64,000 nt of DNA from Klenkia terrae (GCF_900491935.1 NZ_UEXK01000004.1:1801061-1865060), one strand, 5' to 3'. Shown: positions 16,755 through 24,902, counted from the stretch's first letter. Notes: generated by a model from the sequence alone, not told the origin. Numbers and translations: made by a program.

Positions 16755-17951
16755 ATGGACGACGCCCGCACCAACTCCGTGATCCGCCGGGTCGACCGCC
16801 CCGTCGTCCCCGGGGGCACCCTGTCCGGGATCCGGCTCGGGGTGAAGGACAACATCGACGTCGCCGGCGGCTCGACGACCTGCGCGTCGGCGTTCTTCGC
16901 CGACCGGGTGCCCGGCGCGGACGCTGAGGTCGTGCAACGGCTGACCGCCGCCGGCGCCCAGCTCGTGGCGACGCTGAACCTGAGCGAGTTCGCCGTCGGG
17001 GTGACCAACCAGAACTCCGCGGCCGGGCCGTGCCGGAACCCGTGGGACCTCGACCGGGTGCCGGGTGGCTCGTCGGGCGGGTCGGGTGCGGCGGTCGCCG
17101 CCGGGGTGGTGGACCTGGCGCTGGGCACCGACACCGGCGGGTCGATCCGGCTGCCGGCCTCGGCGTGCGGGGTCGTGGGGCTGCGGCCCACGATCGGCTC
17201 GATCCCGACCGACGGCGTCTTCCCGGTCTGCGACGACGTGGACACCGTCGGCCCGCTGGCCAGGGACGTCGCACTGGTGGCCCGGGCGCAGCGGGTGCTG
17301 ACCTGCTCGACGGCGGCGCTGCCCGCACCCGCCGTCCCGCGCCGGATCGGGCTGCCGGTGCAGCTGCTCACCGACGTCGACCCCGGCGTCCGGGCGGTGG
17401 TGGACGCCGCGGTGGCGGTGTTCGGGGCCGAGGTCGTGCCGATCGAGGTCGAGGGCCTGCTCGACGCCCAGGACATCGTCTACACGCTGGTCTACGCCGA
17501 CCTGGCCCGGATCCACGCCGACCGGCTGGCCACGGAGCCGGACCGGTTCCACCCGGACACGCTGGTCCGGGTCGGCCTGGGCCGCGGCATCACCGCTGAC
17601 GAGCGGGCGGCCGCCGTCCTCGCCCGGCAGGCGCTGCAGGACCGGATCTCCGCGGCGCTGGACGGCGTCGACCTGCTGCTCACCCCCACGATGCCGGTCG
17701 ACGTGCCGCGCGCCGACCCCGACGACGTGCTGCGGGTGTCCCGGCGGCTGGGCCAGCTGACCTACCCGTGGTCGCTGCACGCCGGGCCCACGCTGGCGCT
17801 GCCGGTGGGCCGGCACCCGCAGTCGGGGATGCCGGTGGGCGTGCAGCTGACCGCGCCGGTGGACGCCGAGGACGTGCTGCTCGCGGCCGGGCTGTGGTTC
17901 CAGGAGCAGACCGCCTGGCACACCGCGCGGCCGCCGGCGGTCAGCCGCTGA
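16755..17951 (+). CDS. Amidase-signature-family hydrolase
   Basis: Hydrolyses a carboxamide to acid and ammonia with the Ser-cisSer-Lys triad. Lys51 lies in GVKDNIDVAGG, the Gly/Ser-rich block PGGSSGGSGAAVAAG (from about residue 100) provides the cis-Ser, and the nucleophilic Ser is in LGTDTGGSIRLPA. At 398 residues it is shorter than GatA (about 490) and lacks its C-terminal lobe, so it is a catabolic or detoxifying amidase, close in size to AtzF/allophanate or malonamidase-like enzymes. ATG at 16755 follows GGAGG. It is divergent from the CoA-thioester operon and may feed it with an acid. The stop overlaps the convergent alpha/beta hydrolase by 11 bp. Confidence 0.9.
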   Translation: MDDARTNSVIRRVDRPVVPGGTLSGIRLGVKDNIDVAGGSTTCASAFFADRVPGADAEVVQRLTAAGAQLVATLNLSEFAVGVTNQNSAAGPCRNPWDLDRVPGGSSGGSGAAVAAGVVDLALGTDTGGSIRLPASACGVVGLRPTIGSIPTDGVFPVCDDVDTVGPLARDVALVARAQRVLTCSTAALPAPAVPRRIGLPVQLLTDVDPGVRAVVDAAVAVFGAEVVPIEVEGLLDAQDIVYTLVYADLARIHADRLATEPDRFHPDTLVRVGLGRGITADERAAAVLARQALQDRISAALDGVDLLLTPTMPVDVPRADPDDVLRVSRRLGQLTYPWSLHAGPTLALPVGRHPQSGMPVGVQLTAPVDAEDVLLAAGLWFQEQTAWHTARPPAVSR

Positions 17952-18645
17952 GGCCGAGCACCAGGTCGCGGACCTCGGCGGGCCGGGAGAGGAACGGGTG
18001 GTGCCCGGCGTCGATCTCCACGACCCGGCCCGCCCGCTGCGCGAACTCCCGCTGCCGGTCGGCCGGTGTCCCCCGGTCCTGGGTGCAGACCAGGTAGGTC
18101 GAGGGCACGTCGTGCCACGCGGCCGCCCCGACGGTCTGGCCGAGGACCTGCACGCCCTGCCGGGCCAGGCGCTCGGTGGCCTGCTGCTGCACGTCGCTGG
18201 CGCAGTCCTGCAGGAACGTGTCCACCAGCAGCTCGGGCCGGACGGCGAAGGTGCCGGCATCCGGGTCGACGGCGAGGAAGGGGGCCGGGCCGCCGTCCCC
18301 GCCGAAGTCGGCCAGGCACTGCCCGACCTCCGGCAGGTAGCTGGAGACCAGCAGCAGGTGCCGCACGGCGCCCACGCCGGCGGCGGCCTCGGCGGTGACG
18401 ATGCCGCCGTAGCTGTGCGCCACCACCACGGTGGGCTCGTCGCTGCCGGTCAGCACGGCGCGGACGGCGGCGACGTCCTCGGTCAGCCCGGGTCCGCCGG
18501 TGCCGGCGGCCGGGCCGGTCTCGCCGCAGCTGGGCAGCGCCGGCGCGACGCTGGCGACGCCCCGCTCGGCCAGCAGCTCCGCGGTGCGGTGCCACCACCA
18601 CGCGCCGTCCCGGACGCACGCCCCGTGCACGAACACGACCCTCAT
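17941..18645 (-). CDS. Alpha/beta-fold hydrolase
   Basis: Esterase or amidase-like hydrolase of 234 residues. It begins MRVVFVHGACVRDGAWWWHR (oxyanion HG motif), has the nucleophile elbow AHSYGG with Ser near residue 83, an acid in VCTQDRGTP near 187 and the catalytic His in AGHHPFLSRP near 213. This matches the short hydroxynitrile-lyase/methylesterase-like branch of the superfamily. ATG at 18645 is chosen because of GGGAG upstream and the compact N-terminus. It is divergent from a TetR gene with a near-perfect palindrome between them, and is presumably its target. Substrate unknown. Confidence 0.88.
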   Translation of the reverse strand: MRVVFVHGACVRDGAWWWHRTAELLAERGVASVAPALPSCGETGPAAGTGGPGLTEDVAAVRAVLTGSDEPTVVVAHSYGGIVTAEAAAGVGAVRHLLLVSSYLPEVGQCLADFGGDGGPAPFLAVDPDAGTFAVRPELLVDTFLQDCASDVQQQATERLARQGVQVLGQTVGAAAWHDVPSTYLVCTQDRGTPADRQREFAQRAGRVVEIDAGHHPFLSRPAEVRDLVLGLSG

Positions 18646-18688
18646 CGCTGCTCCCGAATGTCTCGACTCCGTCACCGAGAACGCTAGA

Positions 18689-18704
18689 CGTAGCGATCGT
18701 TACG
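18689..18704. promoter_or_regulatory. Palindrome, candidate TetR operator
   Basis: CGTAGCGATCGTTACG at 18689-18704 is a 16-bp palindrome with one mismatched pair, centred on CGATCG. It lies between the alpha/beta hydrolase and the divergent TetR gene, ending 9 bp before the TetR start. This is the usual place for an autoregulatory TetR operator controlling both genes. Confidence 0.6.
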
Positions 18705-18713
18705 CGAAAAGCT

Positions 18714-19268
18714 GTGGCGGTGGGACGACGACCGCAGCCGGAGATCCGGGAGCAGCTGCTGGACGCCTGCGCCGACCACGCGCTCGCCCACGGCCTGCCC
18801 GACCGGACCGCCCCGTTCGTCGCGGCCACCGGCACGTCGGCCCGGATGCTGCTGTACCACTTCGGCACCCGCGACCAGCTGCTGCGCGCCGTGCTGGAGC
18901 GCGCCCGGCACCGTCAGGTCGCCGCGTACCAGGACCTGCTGCGGGCCCGCCCCGGCGAGCCGTACCCCGACACCCTGGCCCGGGCCTGGGCCGGCATCTC
19001 CGGCCCGGACGGGGCGCCGTTCCTGCGGGTGTTCTCACCCCTGCGCGAGGACGCCGACCAGCAGCTGTGGCCGGAGTTCCGCCGGCTGGCCACGACCGAC
19101 TGGCTGGGCCCGCTCGAGGCCGGGCTGGCCACCCTCGGTCGTCCCGAGCTCGCCACGCTGGTGCTGGCTGTGATCCGCGGGTTGCTGATCGACCGGCAGG
19201 CCACCGGCGACGCCGAGCGCACCGACGCCGCCTTCGCCGAGTTCCTGACCTCGCTCAGCCCGAGGTGA
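18714..19268 (+). CDS. TetR-family transcriptional regulator
   Basis: A 184-residue one-component regulator. The N-terminal helix-turn-helix spans about residues 10-55 with the recognition segment TSARMLLYHFGTRDQLL, matching the family's ...LYYHF.SKE.L. The C-terminal half is helical and ligand-binding, without recognisable specificity. GTG at 18714 begins just after the palindrome at 18689-18704. It is divergent from the alpha/beta hydrolase gene, the probable target. Its last 14 bp overlap the convergent VOC-protein gene. Confidence 0.88.
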   Translation: MAVGRRPQPEIREQLLDACADHALAHGLPDRTAPFVAATGTSARMLLYHFGTRDQLLRAVLERARHRQVAAYQDLLRARPGEPYPDTLARAWAGISGPDGAPFLRVFSPLREDADQQLWPEFRRLATTDWLGPLEAGLATLGRPELATLVLAVIRGLLIDRQATGDAERTDAAFAEFLTSLSPR

Positions 19269-20367
19269 CGACGAGCTCGTTGCCCTCGGGGTCGACGACC
19301 CGGCCCTCGTCGACCAGCCGCCCGCCCGCGGCCAGGGCGGTGTCGATCCTGGCCCGGACGGCGTCCTCGGGCACGGTGAGCACGAGGTGCAGGCGGTTGC
19401 GCTGGCGGCGGCGGTCCTCCTCGGCCGGGTCGAGGGGCTGGAAGACCATGACCGGTCCGAGCCGGCGCGGGTCGTGGATCTCGGTGAGCCCGGGCCGCTC
19501 GTCGGCGACGTAGCCGAGCACTGCCGTCCAGAACGCCTGCACGGCGGCGACGTCGGCGGCGTCCAGGAACAGCTGCCTGAACCGCGGCAGCTGCGGGTCG
19601 GCGACGGCGCCGAGGTCGCGGGCCGCGGACTGCAGGCGGGTGGGCAGCGCGGGGGCGGCGGCCGCCGAGCCGCAGACGCCGTCCTCCCACTGGGCCTTGC
19701 CGCTGGCGAGCACGACGAGGTCGGGTCGGACGTCGACGAGCAGCGGCAGCCCGGTGCCGGCGACCAGGTCCGCGGCGGCGGCAGCGAGCCGTGCGGGTGA
19801 GTCGGTGCGGTAGCAGGCCATCGCGCTGAACACGGCCCACCACTCCTCGGCGCCCTCGCCCAGCGGTCCGCCGGGCAGCAGGTCGACCTCGTTGCCCTCG
19901 GGGTCGGCCTGTCGGACGCCGTACGGGCCCACCCCCGCGCCCAGCCCCAGCTCCGCGACCACCGGGGCGGGGCGGACGACGTCGAGGTGGATCCGGCTGC
20001 GCAGCGGTCGGTGCTCGTCGGACCGCCGGATCAGCAGGGCCGGGTCGCGATCCGCGGGGTCCAGCCCGAGCACCGACCCCCAGAACCGGGCCGCGCCCGC
20101 CGGGTCCGCGGACTCCAGGACGACGTCCAGCCGCTGCAGTGCCCCGGGATCGGCGGTCAGCCCGAGGTCGCTCGCGGCCGCCGACACCGCGGCGGTGTGC
20201 TCGGCGGAGTCCAGCCGCACCCGGGCGCCGCCAGCCCGGACGTCGACGGCACTGCCGGGCGCCAGTTCGGCGATGCGGCTGGCCAGCGCGGCTGCCTGCA
20301 CCTGGGACGGCGCGACGAACCACGCCGTCGCCGAGCCGCCGATGCTGCGCCAGCCGGGGTCCGCCAT
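19255..20367 (-). CDS. Pterin-4a-carbinolamine dehydratase-like domain fused to two VOC domains
   Basis: A 370-residue fusion. Residues about 1-75 (WRSIGGSATAWFVAP, AVDVRAGGARVRLDSAEH, GLTADPGAL) resemble the pterin-4a-carbinolamine dehydratase fold in reduced form, without the usual His-His pair. Two glyoxalase/VOC domains follow: about 80-195 (ADPAGAARFWGSVLGLDPADRD ... DPEGNEVDLLPGG) and about 260-370 (AAVQAFWTAVLGY ... DPEGNELVVTSG). Each VOC unit keeps the DPEGNE end motif. Enzymatic activity and substrate are unknown. ATG at 20367 is preferred over a start seven codons upstream because it begins the conserved domain. No operon partners. Confidence 0.75.
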   Translation of the reverse strand: MADPGWRSIGGSATAWFVAPSQVQAAALASRIAELAPGSAVDVRAGGARVRLDSAEHTAAVSAAASDLGLTADPGALQRLDVVLESADPAGAARFWGSVLGLDPADRDPALLIRRSDEHRPLRSRIHLDVVRPAPVVAELGLGAGVGPYGVRQADPEGNEVDLLPGGPLGEGAEEWWAVFSAMACYRTDSPARLAAAAADLVAGTGLPLLVDVRPDLVVLASGKAQWEDGVCGSAAAAPALPTRLQSAARDLGAVADPQLPRFRQLFLDAADVAAVQAFWTAVLGYVADERPGLTEIHDPRRLGPVMVFQPLDPAEEDRRRQRNRLHLVLTVPEDAVRARIDTALAAGGRLVDEGRVVDPEGNELVVTSG

Positions 20368-20432
20368 CTCGGCACCGTAGTGCCGCACAGGCCCGCCGCG
20401 CGACGGTTCCGGAACGGTGCCAGGGTGGAGTG

Positions 20433-20600
20433 GTGGAGGAGTTCCAGGTCGGCGACACCGTGCAGATCACCCGGGCGGTCGGCCTGGGCCAGGTCGGCAC
20501 CGTGGTCTGGTGGTACGCCGATCGGGAGCAGTGGCTGGTGCGCATCGGCACCGCCCAGGACTACTACCGCCCGGACGAGATCACCCACTTCCGGCCCTGA
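20433..20600 (+). CDS. Short 55-residue SH3-like protein, unknown function
   Basis: Encodes VEEFQVGDTVQITRAVGLGQ followed by GTVVWWYADREQWLVRIG and a short tail DYYRPDEITHFRP. The alternation of VGDTVQI, GTVVWW and WLVRI suggests a single SH3/KOW-like beta barrel, similar to small proteins that are often annotated as hypothetical in actinobacteria. The GTG at 20433 is supported by a GGAG-rich leader. It is divergent from the VOC fusion gene. No partner genes; function unknown. Confidence 0.6.
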   Translation: MEEFQVGDTVQITRAVGLGQVGTVVWWYADREQWLVRIGTAQDYYRPDEITHFRP

Positions 20601-20912
20601 GCTGGGTACATCGCTCAGGCGCCGGTCGACACCGTCCCGAGGCCGAGGGGCAGCAGCGCCGTCCCGCTGAGGCATCGGCCGCAGCAGGACCGCGTTCCGG
20701 TCGAGGAATTGGAGTCCATCGGCACACCAGCGCCCAGCCACAGGCGTATCTAGCGGCCAGCGGGCGTCCGGAACCACACGTCACCCGTTGGCACCGTCAA
20801 TGAAGCGCCGGCCCCGCGCTCTGCTCCGGGGACAAGCAGTGCCATCCGGCCGCACCCAGTCCGCGAACTCGACAAGCAGCCCTCGCGGCCACCAACACAC
20901 TACCGGTCGTTC
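20601..20912. other. Gene-free stretch at left flank of the Septu insert
   Basis: No convincing coding frame, RNA gene or repeat was found in these 312 bp. Base composition falls gradually from the high-GC left side to the AT-richer defence genes on the right. No tRNA or att-like direct repeat is visible at this edge. Confidence 0.5.
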
Positions 20913-21563
20913 TTACTCTCCGACAGCGCCAGTTTCGGTGGCAATGAATCCCTGGGTCTCCGCATAGGCGCGCAGTGTTTGACAGAACTCCACTTCATCC
21001 GCCAGTTCGTCAACAATCACCTCGGCGAGCGTCTCACGGTCACTGCCAACAGCTAAGGCCCACCGTTCGATGAGGCAGTGCAAGGCCTCGATCCGTTTCG
21101 CTCTTTCAATGAGTAGCGCCACGCGGCGCAGCTTCAACTTATCGACTGTCCGCCGGCCCAATTCGTCCCCGGGGCGCCCCTCGATACACGGCCCCACAAT
21201 TGCGAGATGCGCACTCGGCTCATCAGAGTAGGGATTGAGTAGAGGTGCTGACGCATCGTAGTATGCACCCTTCGCTGTATTGCAGACCGGACATGCGAGC
21301 GTGAGATTTCCCCAATCGACCACGAGATCTGGGCGCCGGCTTTTCGGCAAGATGTGCTCGACGTGCAGATAGGCGACACTACTGATTTTCGATTCGCAGT
21401 AAGCACATTTTTCGCTAGTTTCGGCAATAAGCAGACTCAGAATCTCACGGTGTCGCCACGGGGAAGGCTTTGAGTCATCTGCGGCCGCCGCGTAGTCCGC
21501 CGCCCAGGTCGACCCCTTTGATTGCAAGACCGCTGGCCCCGCATCCTTAGTCAGCTTACGCAT
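20913..21563 (-). CDS. ptuB: HNH endonuclease, PtuB-like (Septu defence)
   Basis: A 216-residue nuclease with a zinc-stabilised HNH fold: Cys53-Cys56 (CAYC), HVEHILPKS with His67/His70, WGNLTLACPVCNTAKG with Cys91-Cys94 and the terminal Asn. This arrangement is typical of PtuB and McrA-like HNH proteins. It begins 8 bp inside the end of the AAA ATPase gene (ATGCGTAA overlap), so both are made together. With an overlapping PtuA-type ATPase it is the standard type I Septu pair, which restricts phages, probably by DNA cleavage. No reverse transcriptase or retron RNA is nearby. Base composition is clearly lower in GC than neighbours, consistent with transfer. Confidence 0.82.
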   Translation of the reverse strand: MRKLTKDAGPAVLQSKGSTWAADYAAAADDSKPSPWRHREILSLLIAETSEKCAYCESKISSVAYLHVEHILPKSRRPDLVVDWGNLTLACPVCNTAKGAYYDASAPLLNPYSDEPSAHLAIVGPCIEGRPGDELGRRTVDKLKLRRVALLIERAKRIEALHCLIERWALAVGSDRETLAEVIVDELADEVEFCQTLRAYAETQGFIATETGAVGE

Positions 21564-22806
21564 CGCCTGCTCGACTCAACGAGTTAACAGCTGCCGGAAA
21601 TTGATCTTGCAACCCAACGCTTCGCATCGCCAACTGAAGTGACCGCAGATTTTCGGCAGTCGCTCCACCTATCTCAAATGCCGCCATTGCTTCCGCCAGC
21701 GCCCCCTCCACCCACATTGGGATTGTCGTGCTCATTCCCAGGACCCGCTGGAGGGTCTCGTCCGCCGAGGCTGACTTGTTGGCCTGATCCAACAGTCTGC
21801 TACTGATTCCGGCGCCAGCAACGTCCTCTAGGACATACACGTGACTATCCGCAACCGATGTAACGATGAACGGAGAATGGGTGGCAATAATGAATGAAAT
21901 CGTGGGAAAGGCGGAAAGAAGGCCCGGGATTAGTGAACGCTGGAGGCTGGGGTGCAAGTGATTCTCAGGTTCATCCATGCAGACGGTAAAGGCGCGGTAA
22001 GCGCGGCTTCGCAGCAGCAATTGCCAACTAAGTTCGATGATGGAACTGATTCCGCCAGAGACGGCGTCCATCAAGAATTCGCCGTTTGTCGTCACGACGA
22101 CAATGTCTGGAGATCGCACAACTAGCCGCACGAATCCGAACGACCCCGGCAGGACTAACGACAGTACTTCCTGGAAAGATTCCCACACATCTCGAGCTTC
22201 AGGATTGGCTTCGACGGACTCCGAATCCCGCCCGAACAGTGCTGCGGCAATCAGTGCTTCCTTCATGGCGGTCAGTGGATTCTTGGCGGTGTACGCGCCA
22301 GAATATCTGTTCAGAATCTCCGCGAAAAATTGCTCGAAAACTACGTCCGCCGATGAGAACTGTGCAGGGATGTTGACGAGAGGCTGGTAACGACTAATCG
22401 AGCGGTGCGAAGAGATATATAGACCCGGAACAGCCTGCTGCTGGTTCAGATTTAGTGTCTGCTCGGCGGAGGACGGGTCTGGATAAAGCAACAGATCGGT
22501 TTGGCCCCCCAGTTCGTACCAAAGGGTCCCCACGCTTCTTACACCAGCACGCTCCTCCGCTCGCCCGTCCGAGCGCCAGTATTGCCGACCGCCACCTTCC
22601 GGAACGCCCAGTAGTTGACTTTGCCAGTTGAAGTGCCGGCCGAGAATATTTAAAAGGGTGGTCTTACCAGAGGCGTTAGCGCCCGTGATGACCGTCAAGC
22701 GCGGGTGGAACGCTAAATCAATCTCACTAAATTGGCGCCACGATCTTATTTGTAGACGCATGAATGCTGGACGATCGCCCATTTGAGGATTGACCATTAT
22801 TCGCAC
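21556..22806 (-). CDS. ptuA: AAA ATPase, PtuA-like (Septu defence)
   Basis: A 416-residue ABC/SMC-like ATPase. Walker A is GANASGKTT (42-50), Walker B with the catalytic Glu is in FTVCMDEPENHLHPS (about 270-285), followed by ISFIIATHSPFIV, the OLD/AAA_21 type switch His. RQFSEIDLAFHPRLTVITG before Walker A is the RecF-like entry. GTG at 22806 has AAGG upstream; an ATG three codons later is equally possible. It senses or powers the PtuB nuclease encoded directly downstream. One sampled row (22321-22380) has 31 G+C of 60, far below the surrounding genes, which supports acquisition as an insert. Confidence 0.82.
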   Translation of the reverse strand: MRIMVNPQMGDRPAFMRLQIRSWRQFSEIDLAFHPRLTVITGANASGKTTLLNILGRHFNWQSQLLGVPEGGGRQYWRSDGRAEERAGVRSVGTLWYELGGQTDLLLYPDPSSAEQTLNLNQQQAVPGLYISSHRSISRYQPLVNIPAQFSSADVVFEQFFAEILNRYSGAYTAKNPLTAMKEALIAAALFGRDSESVEANPEARDVWESFQEVLSLVLPGSFGFVRLVVRSPDIVVVTTNGEFLMDAVSGGISSIIELSWQLLLRSRAYRAFTVCMDEPENHLHPSLQRSLIPGLLSAFPTISFIIATHSPFIVTSVADSHVYVLEDVAGAGISSRLLDQANKSASADETLQRVLGMSTTIPMWVEGALAEAMAAFEIGGATAENLRSLQLAMRSVGLQDQFPAAVNSLSRAGDA

Positions 22807-22861
22807 ATCACCCTTCTGCTACCCGAGAAGCCCCCCGAACATCGGAGCATAAGATCGGCCA

Positions 22862-23572
22862 TCAACCTCGGCTCAAGCGGTCCATCTGCAGATACGCGCC
22901 AGTCAGATGGTCAAGGTGCCGCCGCATGGCGGTGATCGCCCCGTCGGCGTCCCGCGCCGCGACCAGGTCGTGCAGCTCCGCGTGGTCGTCGGCGACGCAC
23001 GACCAGAACCCGTCCGGCGCGTGGTCGCGGCCGAACCGCGTCGCCAGCACCCGGAACAACGGCGCCGTGATGACCTCCAGCAGCGGGTTGCCGGTCGCCC
23101 GCAGCAGCACCAGGTGGAAGTCCTGGTTCGCGGAGTAGGTCGCCTCGCCGGTGGACTCGGCGGGGTCGAACTCCGCCCGCCGCAGGTCCTCCAGCTGCTC
23201 GTCGGTGCGGTGCCGCGCCGCCTCCCCGGCGGCCGGCACCTCCAGCAGGTGACGCAACGACATCAGCTGCCCGACCGTCACCCGCTCGGCGGCGGCCATC
23301 AGCGTCACCCCGGTCTCCAGGTGCGCCGAGAGGTGCCCGACCGTCGGCACGCTCACGAAGCTCCCTCCCGAGACACCCCGGGTGGTCTGGATGAGGTCCT
23401 GCGACGCCAGCGACCGCAGCGCCTCGCGCACCGTCGACCGACCCACCCCGAAGTCGGCGGACAGCTCCTGCTCGTTGGGCAGCCGCGACCCCGGCGCCAG
23501 CTCGCCGCTGAGGATCCGGGCCCGGATGGTCCCCGCCAGCACGGCGTACGCAGGCCCCGTCACCCGACCCAT
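22862..23572 (-). CDS. GntR-family regulator, FadR subfamily
   Basis: A 236-residue regulator with an N-terminal winged helix (about 1-75; ARILSGELAPGSRLPNEQELS as ILSGELAPGSRLPNEQEL, then GVGRSTVREALRSLASQDLI) and a C-terminal all-helical FCD domain. Metal-binding residues of FCD are plausible in DFHLVLLRATGN and the DDHAELHDLVAARD region. FadR-type proteins respond to carboxylates or acyl derivatives. The gene is divergent from the WrbA-like gene; a GTCTGAC palindrome sits 38 bp before that start. Two further copies of the motif, at 24896 and 16712, suggest a small local regulon. Located just outside the AT-rich Septu insert. Confidence 0.88.
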   Translation of the reverse strand: MGRVTGPAYAVLAGTIRARILSGELAPGSRLPNEQELSADFGVGRSTVREALRSLASQDLIQTTRGVSGGSFVSVPTVGHLSAHLETGVTLMAAAERVTVGQLMSLRHLLEVPAAGEAARHRTDEQLEDLRRAEFDPAESTGEATYSANQDFHLVLLRATGNPLLEVITAPLFRVLATRFGRDHAPDGFWSCVADDHAELHDLVAARDADGAITAMRRHLDHLTGAYLQMDRLSRG

Positions 23573-23601
23573 CCTGCCAGCGCGCACCCGGTTCACACGG
23601 T

Positions 23602-23640
23602 GTTGACAGGGCCGGCGTTGACGGCGGCAATCGTCTGACA
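23602..23640 (+). promoter_or_regulatory. Promoter region with GTCTGAC palindrome before the flavoprotein operon
   Basis: GTCTGAC at 23632-23638 is a 7-bp palindrome with a T centre (GTC-T-GAC). A TTGACA hexamer at 23602-23607 could be a -35 element about 25 bp upstream. The site lies between the GntR gene and the WrbA-like gene and fits operator-type repression of both. Confidence 0.5.
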
Positions 23641-23676
23641 CTTGGATGGAGCTCCCCGACCCGAGGAGCTCCCCCG

Positions 23677-24291
23677 GTGCCCGCCACCTCCCGCATCGCC
23701 GTCGTCTTCTACTCCTCCACCGGCAACCTGGCCGCCATGGCCGAGGCCATCGGGAAGGGCGCCGAGGAGCACGGCGCCGAGGTCCGGCTGCGGATCGTCC
23801 CCGAGCTGGCCCCACCCGCCGCGATCGCCGCCAACCCCAAGTGGCAGGCCTTCGTCGACGAGGCCCGCTACGAGACCGCCACCCTCGACGACCTCGAGTG
23901 GGCCACCGGCATCGCCCTGGGCAGCCCCACCCGCTTCGGCCTGCCCGCCGGCCAGCTCAAGGAGTTCCTCGACACCACCGGCGGCCTGTGGTTCCAGGGC
24001 AAGCTCGCCGACAAGGTCGGGACGGCGTTCACCAGCGCCTCCACCGGCCACGGCGGCCTGGAGTCCACGATCCTGGCGATGAACAACGTGCTCTACCACT
24101 GGGGCTCGCTGGTCCTCCCCCTCGGCTACGGCGAGCGGCACCTGATGAAGGAGTCCGGCAACCCCTACGGCGGCTCCTTCGTCTCCCGCTCCGGCGCCGC
24201 CCCCGACGACGTGGCCCTGGAGGCCTGCCGGCTGCAGGGCGTGCGCCTCGCCAAGTTCGCCGGCATCGTCGCCGACGGGCTCGCGGGATGA
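23677..24291 (+). CDS. WrbA-like flavodoxin-fold NAD(P)H:quinone oxidoreductase
   Basis: FMN protein of 204 residues that carries out two-electron reduction of quinones. RIAVVFYSSTGNLAAMAEAI is the flavodoxin phosphate loop, GSPTRFGLPAGQLKEFLD and TGGLWFQGKLADKVGTAFTS are typical of WrbA, and GHGGLESTILAMNNVLYHWG (as GHGGLESTIL and NVLYHWG) carries the His-Gly-Gly signature. GTG at 23677 has GAGGAG upstream. It overlaps the next ORF's ATG by 4 bp. In this cluster it may supply reduced flavin or dispose of quinonoid by-products for the RutA-like monooxygenase; this is inference. Confidence 0.87.
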   Translation: MPATSRIAVVFYSSTGNLAAMAEAIGKGAEEHGAEVRLRIVPELAPPAAIAANPKWQAFVDEARYETATLDDLEWATGIALGSPTRFGLPAGQLKEFLDTTGGLWFQGKLADKVGTAFTSASTGHGGLESTILAMNNVLYHWGSLVLPLGYGERHLMKESGNPYGGSFVSRSGAAPDDVALEACRLQGVRLAKFAGIVADGLAG

Positions 24292-24893
24292 CCGCCGAGC
24301 CGGTCCTGGTCGGCATGGGCCGGCTGGCCTCCACCGAGCGACCCGGGCTGGTCCTGGTCGACTGCCAGAAGCTCTTCACCCTGGACCCGGCCGTCTCCGC
24401 GGCCGCCGAGGGCTGCGGCCGGGCCGCCGCGGCCGCCCGCGCCGCCGGCGTCCCGGTCGTCTGGCTGCGGGTGCTCTTCGAGGACGACGACGAGCTCGGC
24501 CCGGTCTGGACGGCGAAGGCCCCTGCCCTCAAGCAACTGCGCCCCGGCGCCGAGCTGGCCGAGTTCGACGACCGCGTCGGGTACGTCGACGGCGACCCGG
24601 TGGTGACGAAGAAGCGGGCCTCGGGGTTCGTGCACACCGTGCTCGACGACCTGCTGCACGAGCTCGACGTCCACACCCTCGCCGTCGCCGGGTTCACCAC
24701 CGCTGGCTGCGTGCGGGCCACCGTCGTCGACGCCGCCTCGCTGGACTACGCCCCCGTCGTCCTCGCCGACGCCGTCGCCGACCGGTCCACCGCGATCCAC
24801 GACGCCGCGCTGGTCGACCTGGACGCCCGGTACGCCGACGTCGTGCCCGACGGCGCCGCCTGGTTCCGCGCGCTGGGGTCTACCGCCGGCTAA
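24288..24893 (+). CDS. Isochorismatase-like cysteine hydrolase
   Basis: A 201-residue hydrolase of the isochorismatase superfamily, many of which cleave C-N bonds. The triad is present: Asp in VLVDCQKLF (about residue 24), Lys in TKKRASGFVHTVLDD (about 106) and the nucleophilic Cys in GFTTAGCVRATVVDAAS (about 143). Known relatives include RutB, which hydrolyses the ring-opened product of RutA, as well as nicotinamidase and N-carbamoylsarcosine amidase. Since a RutA-like enzyme is encoded three positions downstream, a RutB-like role is attractive but not proven. ATG overlaps the flavoprotein stop; the TAA is immediately followed by a GTCTGAC site. Confidence 0.85.
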   Translation: MTAEPVLVGMGRLASTERPGLVLVDCQKLFTLDPAVSAAAEGCGRAAAAARAAGVPVVWLRVLFEDDDELGPVWTAKAPALKQLRPGAELAEFDDRVGYVDGDPVVTKKRASGFVHTVLDDLLHELDVHTLAVAGFTTAGCVRATVVDAASLDYAPVVLADAVADRSTAIHDAALVDLDARYADVVPDGAAWFRALGSTAG

Positions 24894-24895
24894 AC

Positions 24896-24902
24896 GTCTG
24901 AC
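24896..24902 (+). promoter_or_regulatory. GTCTGAC palindrome before the MmgE/PrpD gene
   Basis: GTCTGAC lies three bases after the hydrolase stop, in TAAACGTCTGACC, and 31 bp before the next start codon. It suggests an internal regulated promoter for the MmgE/PrpD, monooxygenase and lyase genes. Confidence 0.45.

Noticed and set aside
20601-20912. Possible transposase remnant at the left border of the Septu insert
   Set aside because: Neither strand shows a motif or an extended similarity that I can recognise.
20913-22806. Retron Ec78-type system, which also uses a PtuAB pair
   Set aside because: No reverse transcriptase gene or retron RNA-like segment lies nearby, so plain Septu is the better call.
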